Assembly (NCBI GenBank): GCA_035913415.1
Contig: JAMIIV010000004.1
Span: 62,001-126,000, forward strand
Source of the DNA: UBA5070 sp035913415
GTDB taxonomy: Bacteria > Fibrobacterota > Fibrobacteria > UBA5070
DNA: 64,000 bases
Direction of reading: 5' to 3'
The notes below the pieces were generated by a model. The model did no database searches. It saw only the letters and a program-made list of their open reading frames with translations, and was not told the origin of the DNA. The translations under genes and the position numbers were made by a program. Shown here in pieces: positions 36,330 through 44,038 of this stretch (position 1 is its first letter; the number at the start of each line of letters is the position of its first letter).

Positions 36330-36764
36330 TCAGCGGACCTGGGCACCCTTGCCGGCTTTGCGCTCGGCCTTGCGTGCCTTGGCGGCGGCCTTGTGTCCGG
36401 CGCGCTCCTGCTTGTGCTCGGCGGTCATGGCGGCGTTTTCGGCCTTGTGCTCGGCGTGGAGGGCCTTCTTCTCGGCCTTGTGTTCGGCCTTGAGGGCGGT
36501 CATCTTGGCACGCAGCTCGGTGCGCTTGGCGGAATCTCCGCCGGCGGCCTGGATCTCCTGGCGGAGGGCTTGGCGCTCGGCCTGGTGCTCGGTCTGCAGG
36601 GCGTGGCGCTCCCCTTGGTTGCCAGCGTGCATCTGCGCCCGTTCGCCATGGTTGGCGGTGCGGATCGAGTCACGGACAGGCGAGACACCGGTGGAGTCTC
36701 CCGCCTGGGCGGTGAAGGGGAGGATCAGACCGGCGAGGAGGGCGATGGTGGTGTTCTTGTTCAT
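36330..36764 (-). CDS. Small secreted charged protein
   Basis: 144 residues from ATG 36764, with a clear signal peptide (MNKNTTIALLAGLILPFTAQA). The rest is a highly charged, repetitive helix with His/Glu/Lys/Ala pattern (QGERHALQTEHQAERQALRQ; ALKAEHKAEKKALHAEHKAE), like a coiled coil or metal/acid-buffering protein. No family is recognised. It is single-gene with a terminator on each side. A TTGGCACG-N4-TTGAA element lies about 83 bases upstream. Confidence 0.65.
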   Translation of the reverse strand: MNKNTTIALLAGLILPFTAQAGDSTGVSPVRDSIRTANHGERAQMHAGNQGERHALQTEHQAERQALRQEIQAAGGDSAKRTELRAKMTALKAEHKAEKKALHAEHKAENAAMTAEHKQERAGHKAAAKARKAERKAGKGAQVR

Positions 36765-36846
36765 TGGGAGGCTCCATTCCTGGGTCGTGCGAAGGGGTTT
36801 CGGAGGTTTCGGCCATTTGGCCAGCGGCCTTCTTGCACATCATCCT

Positions 36847-36864
36847 ATTCAACTCCCGTGCCAA
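36847..36864 (-). promoter_or_regulatory. TTGGCAC-N5-TTGA promoter of the 36330 gene
   Basis: Minus strand TTGGCACGGGAGTTGAAT. GG and GA are 10 bases apart, as in sigma54 promoters; the -12 part has TTGA instead of TTGC. Confidence 0.4.
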
Positions 36865-36986
36865 TGTGCCGCACCGCTGGGTACGAGAGATCGAGTGTAG
36901 GGTGGTCGCCGGGGAAACGGAACGGTGGGTTCCATCGAGGTACCTGATCCCCCGGAAGTTCCTCCAAACACCTGGGCCCAAGAAAC

Positions 36987-37018
36987 GAAAGAGGCCGACG
37001 TCTTCCGACTTCGGCCTC
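36987..37018 (-). terminator. Terminator of the 37040 gene
   Basis: The stem GAGGCCGA/TCGGCCTC (36991-36998/37011-37018) is followed on the minus strand by TTTCGTTTCTT. Confidence 0.8.
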
Positions 37019-37039
37019 GCGCGTGTTTGTGGTTGTGGA

Positions 37040-37489
37040 TCAGCGCCCTCGTGGCCCCTCGGCGACACGGTCGCCTCCTCGGTCCCGAGACGTGGTCCGA
37101 TCCCCGCTGCCGCCGTGATCCCGTCGTGTGTCGTGCGCCGGGGCGGCACGCTGGGGCTCGTGCTGCCTCTCCCACGGCGTGGCCCGTCGCACCATGTTCG
37201 GGCGCTGGTAGGCTGGCGCGTAGCCGTGATGGTATCGAGGAGCGGCATAGACCACCACCGGGTGGTGGCGGTGTTCCTGAACATAGACCACCCGGGGAGG
37301 GCAGTGCCGTGGAGCTTCCCGAACCACGATCACTTCCGGCTCGGGTTCCTGGACCACAATCACCTCCCTGGGGGGTGGTGCGGGGCGATGGTTCCCTACC
37401 GTGATCGTGACGCTGCTGGACGTGAATACAGCCGCGGGGGCCGTGCCTGCCAGCGTGAGCAAAGCGAGGAAGGCAAGTTGGGTTCTCAT
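37040..37489 (-). CDS. Small secreted His/Arg/Pro-rich protein
   Basis: 149 residues from ATG 37489 (GGAG 5 bases ahead), with signal peptide MRTQLAFLALLTLAGTAPAA. The mature part has a short beta region (VFTSSSVTITVGNHRP) and Val/Glu/Pro stretches (EVIVVQEPEPEVIVVREAP). It then has His/Tyr-rich and Arg/Asp-rich tails (HHPVVVYAAPRYHHGYAP, DRTTSRDRGGDR). No family is recognised. It has its own terminator and a TTGGCAC-N5-TTGA element 52-69 bases upstream. Confidence 0.65.
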   Translation of the reverse strand: MRTQLAFLALLTLAGTAPAAVFTSSSVTITVGNHRPAPPPREVIVVQEPEPEVIVVREAPRHCPPRVVYVQEHRHHPVVVYAAPRYHHGYAPAYQRPNMVRRATPWERQHEPQRAAPAHDTRRDHGGSGDRTTSRDRGGDRVAEGPRGR

Positions 37490-37540
37490 GGTGTCTCCGT
37501 TGGTTCGGGCCCCGAGGAGGAGCCTCGAGGAGATCGGAGG

Positions 37541-37558
37541 CATCAACGAATGTGCCAA
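37541..37558 (-). promoter_or_regulatory. TTGGCAC-N5-TTGA promoter of the 37040 gene
   Basis: Minus strand TTGGCACATTCGTTGATG, with GG and GA 10 bases apart. The implied transcript start is near 37533, which gives a leader of about 44 bases. Confidence 0.45.
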
Positions 37559-37649
37559 GCCGTGCCGGGCAGACGTGCCGCAAAAGGGCCCTGCAGGAAA
37601 TCGGAAGCGGGAGTTCCGGAACCTGCACCCAGCTTCGCCTAGGGGAGGA

Positions 37650-38966
37650 CTACCAGCGCAGCAGCGACGTGGCGCGGATTTCCAGGCCGGAGCGCGAGTC
37701 TGCCAGCGGATGGGACTCGACGGAGGTGAACGGGAGGTTCCAGGATGCGGAAACCCACCCCGCCCAAGGTTGTTCCGACCGACCGATGGTCGTGGTCAGG
37801 CTGGGGCTCAGGTGGAGTTCCTGGAAGGTGCCCGATTTCTGTGTGGTCGGCGCGTAAATATCGCCGTTGCGGGAGATGGGAATCAAGATGCCAGGAGTCG
37901 AGGTCGGTTCGAGGAAGGTGGTGCCGTCGGGCCAGAGACTCCGCATTCCGGGTACCCAAGTGTCTTCCTCCAGGGCGGTCAGGGCCTCGAATCCGAGACC
38001 TGGGCCGATCCGGAAGAGGCCCGAACCCCAAAGCAATTGGGCGCGCCCCACGAGGCGCAAACGATAGGGGGACAGGCGCTCCGTGATGTCTCCGTCGTTC
38101 CAGGCGCGCAAGGGAACGTCTCGGGTGGACAGGGTGTCGCCTCCATTGGGGAGGTGGGCATAGAATAGGCTCAGCGAGTCGATGGCAAGGGTTCGGTTGC
38201 CTGTGATCAGCGGCAGGCGCACGTGCTGCCCTCCGATTTCCAGGGAGCTTGACCACGCCCAGGAGCCGATCTGCTGATCCAAGCCGGTTCCGAAGAGAGC
38301 GTCCTGGTTCCCTTCGAGGGACAGACCGACCCGGGAGCCGATCCACCAGTCGGCCTGGGTGTGCAGCCGCCAAGCCAGGTCCAGGCCGGCGTCAGGGTCG
38401 AGGTCGTTGGCCAGCATCAGCCAGGCACGGGTGAGGGTCTCATGCCTCCCAAGGGAGAGGATCCAGGCGAGTCGGGGCACAAGGGCGCCAATCGTCGCTT
38501 CGTTGCCGCGGAAACCGTCCAGGCGCAGACCCGTGACCAGTTGGTGGCGGCCTTTCGAGAGTCTCCAGCCGTGTTCGGCCAGCACCGATCCGGTCTGGTA
38601 CGCGCCTCCGGCGGAGTCGGACACATGGGCCGCATCGAGGCGAAGCAACCAGGAGCGAGGGGCTCGGGAAGCGGAGCGGGAGGGTGGGGCTTTGGGGGAG
38701 CGGTCGGGGAGGACCAGCCGGTCCAGAAGCGCGTCGGTCCAGGAGGGGTCGAGAGCGTGTTCGGCGGGGTCTTGCAGGATGTCGATGGCCAGGAGAGTGT
38801 CTCCGGCGGCCAGGAGTTGGTCGACTCTGGTGTGGAGGGAGTCTGCGGCGGGACTGGCGTACACGGAGACGCTGGAACAAAGCAGAACAAGGCCGAAGAG
38901 CTGTCTGCCCTTCGAACCCACACGACTCAAATGCACCGAATCAACGGCGCTTGCGGCCTGACCCAT
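37650..38966 (-). CDS. Outer-membrane beta-barrel-like protein
   Basis: 438 residues from ATG 38966, with GGGAGG about 8 bases ahead; it overlaps the upstream gene by 26 bases. The N-terminal signal is about residues 20-40 (QLFGLVLLCSSVSVYASPA). A short helical part (residues 40-85) is followed by a long series of amphipathic strands ending in Trp (LEIRATSLLRW), the pattern of outer-membrane barrels. No family is recognised. It is co-transcribed with the charged secreted protein at 38941. Confidence 0.6.
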   Translation of the reverse strand: MGQAASAVDSVHLSRVGSKGRQLFGLVLLCSSVSVYASPAADSLHTRVDQLLAAGDTLLAIDILQDPAEHALDPSWTDALLDRLVLPDRSPKAPPSRSASRAPRSWLLRLDAAHVSDSAGGAYQTGSVLAEHGWRLSKGRHQLVTGLRLDGFRGNEATIGALVPRLAWILSLGRHETLTRAWLMLANDLDPDAGLDLAWRLHTQADWWIGSRVGLSLEGNQDALFGTGLDQQIGSWAWSSSLEIGGQHVRLPLITGNRTLAIDSLSLFYAHLPNGGDTLSTRDVPLRAWNDGDITERLSPYRLRLVGRAQLLWGSGLFRIGPGLGFEALTALEEDTWVPGMRSLWPDGTTFLEPTSTPGILIPISRNGDIYAPTTQKSGTFQELHLSPSLTTTIGRSEQPWAGWVSASWNLPFTSVESHPLADSRSGLEIRATSLLRW

Positions 38967-39375
38967 CCTTTCGAACCTCCCTGAGACGTTCGAACCTCTG
39001 GTCGCGTCTCTCTTCCCATCGTTCCCGGGATCCCCCCGAACGGTTTCGCGCTTCCGCTTCGGCTTTCGCGATGGCGGATTGGTGCGCTTCCAGAAGCTCG
39101 CGGTGGAGCCGAATTCGTTCTTCGGGCGGCAGGTCGGCCGCGCGGGTGCGCAGGGCCTGGCGATCCTGCTGGTACTTGTCGCGGATGGCGGCCAGGTCCT
39201 GGCGGAGCTGGGGGTCGTCGGAGCGCTCGGAGCCACGGGACTCGGAGGCCGCGGCCTGCTGCGCCACCGGAAGAGTCTGGGCCGAAGCGGGCGACGAGAT
39301 CAGCAGCAGCGCGAGCACGAAGGCCCAGGGGGCGATGCGACGGGCGCGGGCGAACGGATATCCTGTGTTGCTCAT
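38941..39375 (-). CDS. Small secreted charged protein
   Basis: 144 residues from ATG 39375, with a strong AAGGAGG Shine-Dalgarno. The signal peptide is about residues 1-33 (RIAPWAFVLALLLISSPASA). The mature part is a charged helix with many Arg/Glu/Gln (DPQLRQDLAAIRDKYQQDRQ, HRELLEAHQSAIAKAEAEA), similar in style to the 36330 protein but of different sequence. It is followed, with overlap, by the barrel-like protein. A TTGGCCCG-N4-TTGCC promoter is 35-50 bases upstream. Function unknown. Confidence 0.65.
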   Translation of the reverse strand: MSNTGYPFARARRIAPWAFVLALLLISSPASAQTLPVAQQAAASESRGSERSDDPQLRQDLAAIRDKYQQDRQALRTRAADLPPEERIRLHRELLEAHQSAIAKAEAEARNRSGGSRERWEERRDQRFERLREVRKDGSGRKRR

Positions 39376-39408
39376 GGCTCGCCTCCTTCCTTGATCGCAT
39401 TCATACAC

Positions 39409-39425
39409 GGCAACTCGCGGGCCAA
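39409..39425 (-). promoter_or_regulatory. Sigma54-like promoter of the 38941 operon
   Basis: Minus strand TTGGCCCGCGAGTTGCC, with GG and GC 10 bases apart. One mismatch to TTGGCACG in the -24 box and a correct TTGC in the -12 box. The predicted start is near 39399. Confidence 0.5.
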
Positions 39426-39462
39426 GTGGTCCGAGACACGGGATTTTGGGACTCCCCAGCCA

Positions 39463-39496
39463 CCAAGAAAGAAAAAGCGGAACCAGAGGTTCCGCT
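39463..39496 (-). terminator. Terminator of the 39545 gene
   Basis: A perfect 9-bp stem AGCGGAACC-AGA-GGTTCCGCT is followed on the minus strand by TTTTCTTTCTTGG. Confidence 0.85.
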
Positions 39497-39544
39497 TCCG
39501 GCGAAAAAACCGTTTCCAGCCCCAGAGGCGGGGCCGGAGCAGGC

Positions 39545-39769
39545 TTACTTCTTGCCCTTGGCCTCGGCCTTGGCCTTGGGGGCCTCGGGGGCCTTCTTGG
39601 CGGTGTCCACGGCGGCCGGAGCGACCTTCTTGGCGGAGTCCACGGCGGCCGGAGCGGCGACCACGGGGGCTGCCGGAGCGGCGGGTGCGGCCGGGGCGGC
39701 GGGCTTGGCGGTCTCGGCGGCGATGACGGCGACAGCGGCCACGAGAGCGAAAGCGAGGGTCTTCTTCAC
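39545..39769 (-). CDS. Small secreted Ala/Pro/Lys-rich protein
   Basis: 74 residues from GTG 39769 (GGAG about 8 bases ahead). A signal peptide (VKKTLAFALVAAVAVIAAE) is followed by a low-complexity Ala-Pro-Lys tail with the repeats APAAPAAP and APAAVDSAKK/APAAVDTAKK, ending in KAKAEAKGKK. It is similar in composition to exported cell-surface linkers or small periplasmic stress proteins. It is single-gene with a strong terminator. Confidence 0.65.
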   Translation of the reverse strand: MKKTLAFALVAAVAVIAAETAKPAAPAAPAAPAAPVVAAPAAVDSAKKVAPAAVDTAKKAPEAPKAKAEAKGKK

Positions 39770-40233
39770 GATGAGATTCTCCGGAGGGTGAGATGGGCAA
39801 CTCCTGCTTCGGGCTGTGGAAAGCCAAGCAGGGGGTGGGACCAGCATACCCCGGTTTTCCCGGATCCGCCGCTCGATTTTTGAAATCGCGTTGACAAACA
39901 AGTCACCTGACTGGCGGAATCCGTCGCGACGGATTCCGGAATCGATGCGCTCAGAGCCTGGGAAAAACCGATGCACCAGTAAGCCGCTCGTCCTGAGGAA
40001 GGGCGCCCCTCCCCCGCTCACCCTGAGGCGGCCCTTTGGGCCGTCTCGAAGGGGGAGGGTGGCGGCGGCACGCTGGGCACAACATCTTGTGACCGCGAAT
40101 CCACTGCCCGCCCTTCGAGAGCTCTCCTGAGCAAGGTCGAAGGGCGCGAGGCAGAGCCTCGCTCCTCAGGACGAGCGGTTGATTTCGGCCGCTCCGAGGT
40201 TTTTTCTCACCCTTTCAGGCATGGTGGTGACGG
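39770..40233. other. Intergenic region holding dispersed repeat B (no gene)
   Basis: 464 bases. Positions 39951-40208 are the dispersed repeat. 39770-39900 should hold the promoter of the 39545 gene; TATGCT on the minus strand at about 39840-39845 is the best -10. 39916-39937 is a perfect 22-base palindrome of unknown role. No ORF with a start signal is seen. Confidence 0.65.
39951..40208 (-). repeat. Dispersed mosaic repeat, copy B
   Basis: It matches copy A in reverse: on the minus strand it starts GAGAAAAAACCTC, 26 bases after the stop of the sigma54 regulator, and ends CAGGCTCTGA. It contains the same central ACAAGATGTTGTGCCCAG and the same CCGCTCGTCCTGAGGAGCGA ends, plus an insertion of extra CTTCGAGACGGC-type palindromes, making it 69 bases longer. 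Confidence 0.8.
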
Positions 40234-41970
40234 TCAGCCTTCGAGGTCGGGAGGGGCGTACATCCCCAGCCGGCGCAGGAGGTCGCGCAGCACCTTGCGA
40301 TCGATCCCCAGGATGGCGCCGGCCTGCGTCAGGTTGCCTCCGGAGCGCGCCATGGCCGCTTCCACGGCCGCGCGTTCGGCGGCCTCGCGCGCCTCGGCGA
40401 GGGTGCCCAGGGGAGCTGCGGCCTCGGGCAGGCCCAGGTGCTCGGGAAGGATGCGTTCCCCCGCGGCCAGCAGGAGCGAACGCTGGATGCTGTTTTCCAG
40501 CTCGCGGACGTTTCCTGTCCACGAGTGCCGCAGCAGGGCCTTTTCGGCCGCCCTTCCGAGTCCACCGAAAGGCACCCCGAATTCGCGGGAGGCCTTGTGG
40601 GCGAAGACCCGCGCCAGGGGGAGCACGTCGTCGGGTCGGTCCCTCAAGGGGGGCAGCTTCACGGTCGCCACGTTCAGCCGGAACAGGAGGTCCTGCCGGA
40701 AACGACCTTCGCGGACCAGGGCTTCCAGGTCGCGGTGGGTGGCGGCCACGATCCGCACGTCGACACCGATCTCGCGCGAGGATCCGACCTTCCGGATGGT
40801 CTTTTCCTGCAGGGCGCGGAGCAGGGCGGCCTGCAGTTGCGCGGGAAGCTCGCCGATCTCGTCGAGGAACAAGGTGCCTCCGCCGGCGGTCTCGAAGAGA
40901 CCCATGCGCTCGCCCGTAGCACCGGTGAAGGCGCCGCGCTCGTGGCCGAAAAGCTCGGACTCCATGAGGGATTCGGGGATCGCGGCGCAGTTGATGGCCA
41001 CGAAGGGCCCCTGGGCGCGGGGTGAAGACAGGTGGACCAGGCGGGCGAGCTTCTCCTTGCCGGTGCCCGTTTCACCCAGCACCAGCAGCGGCACGCTGGC
41101 CGAGGCGAAGCGGCGGGCGTGGGCGATGGCCGCCAGCATGTTGGGCGCGAAGGCCAGCAGCCCGCCGTTGGGCTCTCCGCCCAGAAGCGACAGGGCCGCG
41201 CGGTCGTCGTGGTGGCGGCGAGCGGCGCCCAGCACGCGGGCCAGCGAGGCGAGCAGCCGGTCGAAGGCCGCCCGTTCGGGCTCGCCGAAGGGAGCGGCGC
41301 GGCCGGTCCGGTGCAGGTAGAGGCAGCCCAGGGGGGCGGTGGCCTCGGTGGCGCGGATCGGGGCGCACAGGATGGAGCGGATGTCGGACACCCGCAGCGA
41401 AGGACCGGCGAGCGAAGCGCCCTCTTCGCCGGATTCCGACCACAACACCGCCGCGCCGCACTCCAGGCACGAGCGGACCGCCGAGCGCGAGGGCTTGGGG
41501 GCTCCGGTGGAGGGCCAGACGGAAACCGTCTCGGAGAAGTCGTCGCCGCCCAGCAGGGCGCCGCCGTCGGCGTCGAGATGGGCGGCGGCGAATTCCAGAA
41601 GGCGGGGCAGCACCGCCGAGGGGTCGTCGGCTTCGAGGAGGGTCTCGATGGCGGCCAGGACGGGTTCGACCGGAAGGCGGACGGGCTCGTGGCGGCGCAG
41701 GATTAGGACGGTCCCGCCCGAGAGGCGGATCTCGCCGCCATCCACAAGGTCCACGGGAATGCCGGGGGTGGCCGGTTGCCCTCCGATCCGCAGGCCCTTG
41801 ACCTGGGGCTCGGCCACGACGCGGTCGGGCAGGCTCAGAAGCTGGACCTCGACGGCCTGGCCGCCCGGGAGACGCAGGTCGCATCCCGGGCCGGATCCGA
41901 GGAGCGAGAGTTTCCTCTCGAGGGGGAGACGGATTCCGTCAACAGTCTGCAGGATCCAGGGATGGGTCAT
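40234..41970 (-). CDS. FHA-GAF sigma54-dependent transcription activator
   Basis: 578 residues from ATG 41970 (ATGA overlap with the kinase). The N-terminal FHA-like domain is about 1-95 (LSLLGSGPGCDLRLPGG), GAF-like region 105-255, AAA+ domain about 275-510. Walker A GETGTGKE is at 299-306, sigma54-contact loop GAFTGA at 346-351, and Walker B GTLFLDEIGE at 365-374. A Fis-type HTH ends the protein (GGNLTQAGAILGIDRKVLRDLL). It drives sigma54 promoters when its N-terminal sensors are engaged. FHA domains bind phospho-Thr, so the adjacent kinase is the obvious input. The targets are unknown. Confidence 0.9.
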   Translation of the reverse strand: MTHPWILQTVDGIRLPLERKLSLLGSGPGCDLRLPGGQAVEVQLLSLPDRVVAEPQVKGLRIGGQPATPGIPVDLVDGGEIRLSGGTVLILRRHEPVRLPVEPVLAAIETLLEADDPSAVLPRLLEFAAAHLDADGGALLGGDDFSETVSVWPSTGAPKPSRSAVRSCLECGAAVLWSESGEEGASLAGPSLRVSDIRSILCAPIRATEATAPLGCLYLHRTGRAAPFGEPERAAFDRLLASLARVLGAARRHHDDRAALSLLGGEPNGGLLAFAPNMLAAIAHARRFASASVPLLVLGETGTGKEKLARLVHLSSPRAQGPFVAINCAAIPESLMESELFGHERGAFTGATGERMGLFETAGGGTLFLDEIGELPAQLQAALLRALQEKTIRKVGSSREIGVDVRIVAATHRDLEALVREGRFRQDLLFRLNVATVKLPPLRDRPDDVLPLARVFAHKASREFGVPFGGLGRAAEKALLRHSWTGNVRELENSIQRSLLLAAGERILPEHLGLPEAAAPLGTLAEAREAAERAAVEAAMARSGGNLTQAGAILGIDRKVLRDLLRRLGMYAPPDLEG

Positions 41971-43283
41971 CGAGGGTCTTCGTGGTTCGGAGGAAGGTCT
42001 GGCGAGGTGCGAACCTCGCCGAGCCAGACGGTGTCCAGGATCAGGAGGCCGACCGCGTCGCGCAATTGGATGCGGTGACGGCCTGTTCCCAGCAGGAGCC
42101 GGCCGTCGGAGGGCATGTCGGTGGGGAGGCCGTCCACCCGCAGCGAAGCTCCCGGAGGCAGCGAAGGCAAGGGGAAGCTCTCGATCGCGGTGGGGCCGAA
42201 CGGGTGGGAGGGGTCTTCCCAGCCCGGATGCCGCGGAGTGGCACGTACCGGGGCGGTGGTGGCGCGGGCAGGGAGGCGGGCCCAAAAGGCGATGCCGACC
42301 GCCGCCGCCAGCAGGACCGCTCCGAGGAGGATCCAGAAGGATCGGGGTCTTCGGGACGAGGCGCGCAGGCGTGCGTAGCGCCCCAGATCGGGCAGAAGGG
42401 TCTCGGGGTCGTCGGAGCGTTCCAGTCGTTCCCGCTGCCAGCGCCAGGCATCGTTCCAGGCGCCGGAGGCCTCGGCCTGACGGATGGCTTGGGTGAGCAG
42501 GGTTTCCAGGCGAGACCAGGCTTGCCGGCGCAGGCATTCCCGGGGCCAGTCCTGCGGACGGGATCCCAGGGACCCGGCCAATTCGAGGGCGGTGGGCCGG
42601 CACTGCGGGTTCAGGTCGACGGCGCGCGCCACCAGGGGCAGGTCGGTGGCCAAGGACGACAGGCCTTCCTCGAGCACGGCCGAGGTCCATTCCTCACGGG
42701 TGGTCGTCCAGGCATGTGGAATGCGGCCCAACAGGCGCAGGCACAACACACCCAGCGCGAAGACGTCGGAGGCCGGGGTTGCTGGTCGACCGGCCAGTCG
42801 TTCGGGAGAGAGGGTTTCCCAGGTTCCCTGGAGGGGGAGGTCACCGATGGAGGCCATACCCAGGTCGATGGCCAACACCTCACCGGTGGGGATGGCCAGC
42901 AGATTGGCCATCGAGAGATCTCCGTGGACAACATCTCGGGAGTGCAGGGACGCGACGGCCCGTGCGGCGCTGGACACCAGGGCGAGACGTTCGTTGGCGT
43001 CGAGGTCGGGGGGGAGGTTGTCCAGGGGTACGCCGTCGATCCAGCTCATGGCGATCCAGGGGCGGGAGCTCTCGAGGTTCTTGTCGAGGAGGGCTGGTAC
43101 GGGGGCGCCAGGAAGGCGCTCCAGGAGTTCGGCTTCGGCGCGCAGTTCGTGGGGGTCGCGGGGGTCGGTCTTCACGACCACCCATCGCCCGGGGACATCC
43201 TGCCACGCCAGCCAGGTGCGGGCTTGTCCGCCGCCGCCCAGGGACACCCCGGCGGAAAAACCCTGGGGCGGGGAGGGTTTCAC
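41967..43283 (-). CDS. Hanks-type Ser/Thr protein kinase, membrane anchored
   Basis: 438 residues from GTG 43283 (GTGA overlap with the TPR lipoprotein). Kinase domain is about 10-265: ATP loop SLGGGGQAR, catalytic Lys in WVVVKTD (about 38), HGDLSMANLL (Asp122, Asn127) and AIDLGMAS (Asp140; DLG in place of DFG). One TM helix is at about 305-327 (FWILLGAVLLAAAVGIAFW). The C-terminal part faces the periplasm and looks like a small beta domain with PEGA-like pattern (ASLRVDGLPTDMPSDGRLLL). It phosphorylates unknown substrates, probably the FHA regulator partner. Confidence 0.85.
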   Translation of the reverse strand: MKPSPPQGFSAGVSLGGGGQARTWLAWQDVPGRWVVVKTDPRDPHELRAEAELLERLPGAPVPALLDKNLESSRPWIAMSWIDGVPLDNLPPDLDANERLALVSSAARAVASLHSRDVVHGDLSMANLLAIPTGEVLAIDLGMASIGDLPLQGTWETLSPERLAGRPATPASDVFALGVLCLRLLGRIPHAWTTTREEWTSAVLEEGLSSLATDLPLVARAVDLNPQCRPTALELAGSLGSRPQDWPRECLRRQAWSRLETLLTQAIRQAEASGAWNDAWRWQRERLERSDDPETLLPDLGRYARLRASSRRPRSFWILLGAVLLAAAVGIAFWARLPARATTAPVRATPRHPGWEDPSHPFGPTAIESFPLPSLPPGASLRVDGLPTDMPSDGRLLLGTGRHRIQLRDAVGLLILDTVWLGEVRTSPDLPPNHEDPR

Positions 43284-44038
43284 GGCGTGGACAGTCCCAG
43301 GGAATCGCGCAGGCGTTGGACGGATTGCTGGAACCAGGCCTGTCCGGGAGATCGTCGAAGTCCTTCTTCCCAGTACAACAAGGCGCCTTCCGGGTCGCCG
43401 TCCTTCTCGGCGAGTTCTCCCAGGCTCGCCCAGGCGGGCAGGTAGGCGCTGTCGGCGGCGATGGCCCGCGTGAACCAGCGTTCGGCGGCGACGGCGTCGC
43501 CTTCGCTTCGCGCCAGGGTTCCCAGGTACTGGGCCGAAGGGGCGTGGGGAGCCAGGGTGGCCTGCGCTTGTTCGGCGGCGTTGCGGGCTTGCGGGATGCG
43601 CCCTTCGCGCTGCCAGCACAACGCGGCCTGGAACAGGGCGTCGGCGCGGTCATGGCTGGTGGACAGCGCGCTGTCCAGGCGCTCGACGATGGCGAAGTCG
43701 CGTGCCACCGACAGCCAACGCGAAGCCGAGTCGAGGCTGGCTTCGGCCGCTTCGCGCTCGCGACCGGCGCGTGCCAGGGCCAGTCCCATGCGGGCTTCGG
43801 CTCGGGAGGGATCCTTTTCGACCAGGTGATCGTAGAGCGCGATGGCGCGTGGCCAGTCTTCCAGTTGCAGCAACAGATCGGCGCGTTCCAGCTCGGGTTC
43901 GCGGCATCCGGCCAGCCCCAGAGCACCCCACAAAAGCAACGATTGGCCCCCGTTCAGGAGCCAACGCGAGATCGAGGAGCGCTTGCGGCTTGGGTTTTCG
44001 ATATTGGAGGGTCTCGTGACCAAGGAAAGACCGATCAT
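43280..44038 (-). CDS. TPR-repeat lipoprotein
   Basis: 252 residues if ATG 44038 is used. The N-terminal basic region (NPSRKRSSISRWLLNG) and SLLLWGALGLAGC form a lipoprotein signal (Cys about residue 43). TPR-like repeats follow (LLLQLEDWPRAIALYDHLVEKDPSRAEARMGLALA; GDAVAAERWFTRAIAADSAYLPAWASLGELAEKDG). The start is uncertain because 23 bases overlap the divergent bioH-like gene; in-frame TTG codons closer in are alternatives. It is first in the kinase-regulator operon and may be its periplasmic sensor. Confidence 0.65.
   Translation of the reverse strand: MIGLSLVTRPSNIENPSRKRSSISRWLLNGGQSLLLWGALGLAGCREPELERADLLLQLEDWPRAIALYDHLVEKDPSRAEARMGLALARAGREREAAEASLDSASRWLSVARDFAIVERLDSALSTSHDRADALFQAALCWQREGRIPQARNAAEQAQATLAPHAPSAQYLGTLARSEGDAVAAERWFTRAIAADSAYLPAWASLGELAEKDGDPEGALLYWEEGLRRSPGQAWFQQSVQRLRDSLGLSTP

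Noticed and set aside
39916..39937. Perfect 22-base palindrome GGAATCCGTCGCGACGGATTCC-type
   Set aside because: It looks like a protein-binding site or chance hairpin; it is single, has no U-run and no clear link to a start, so no function is assigned.
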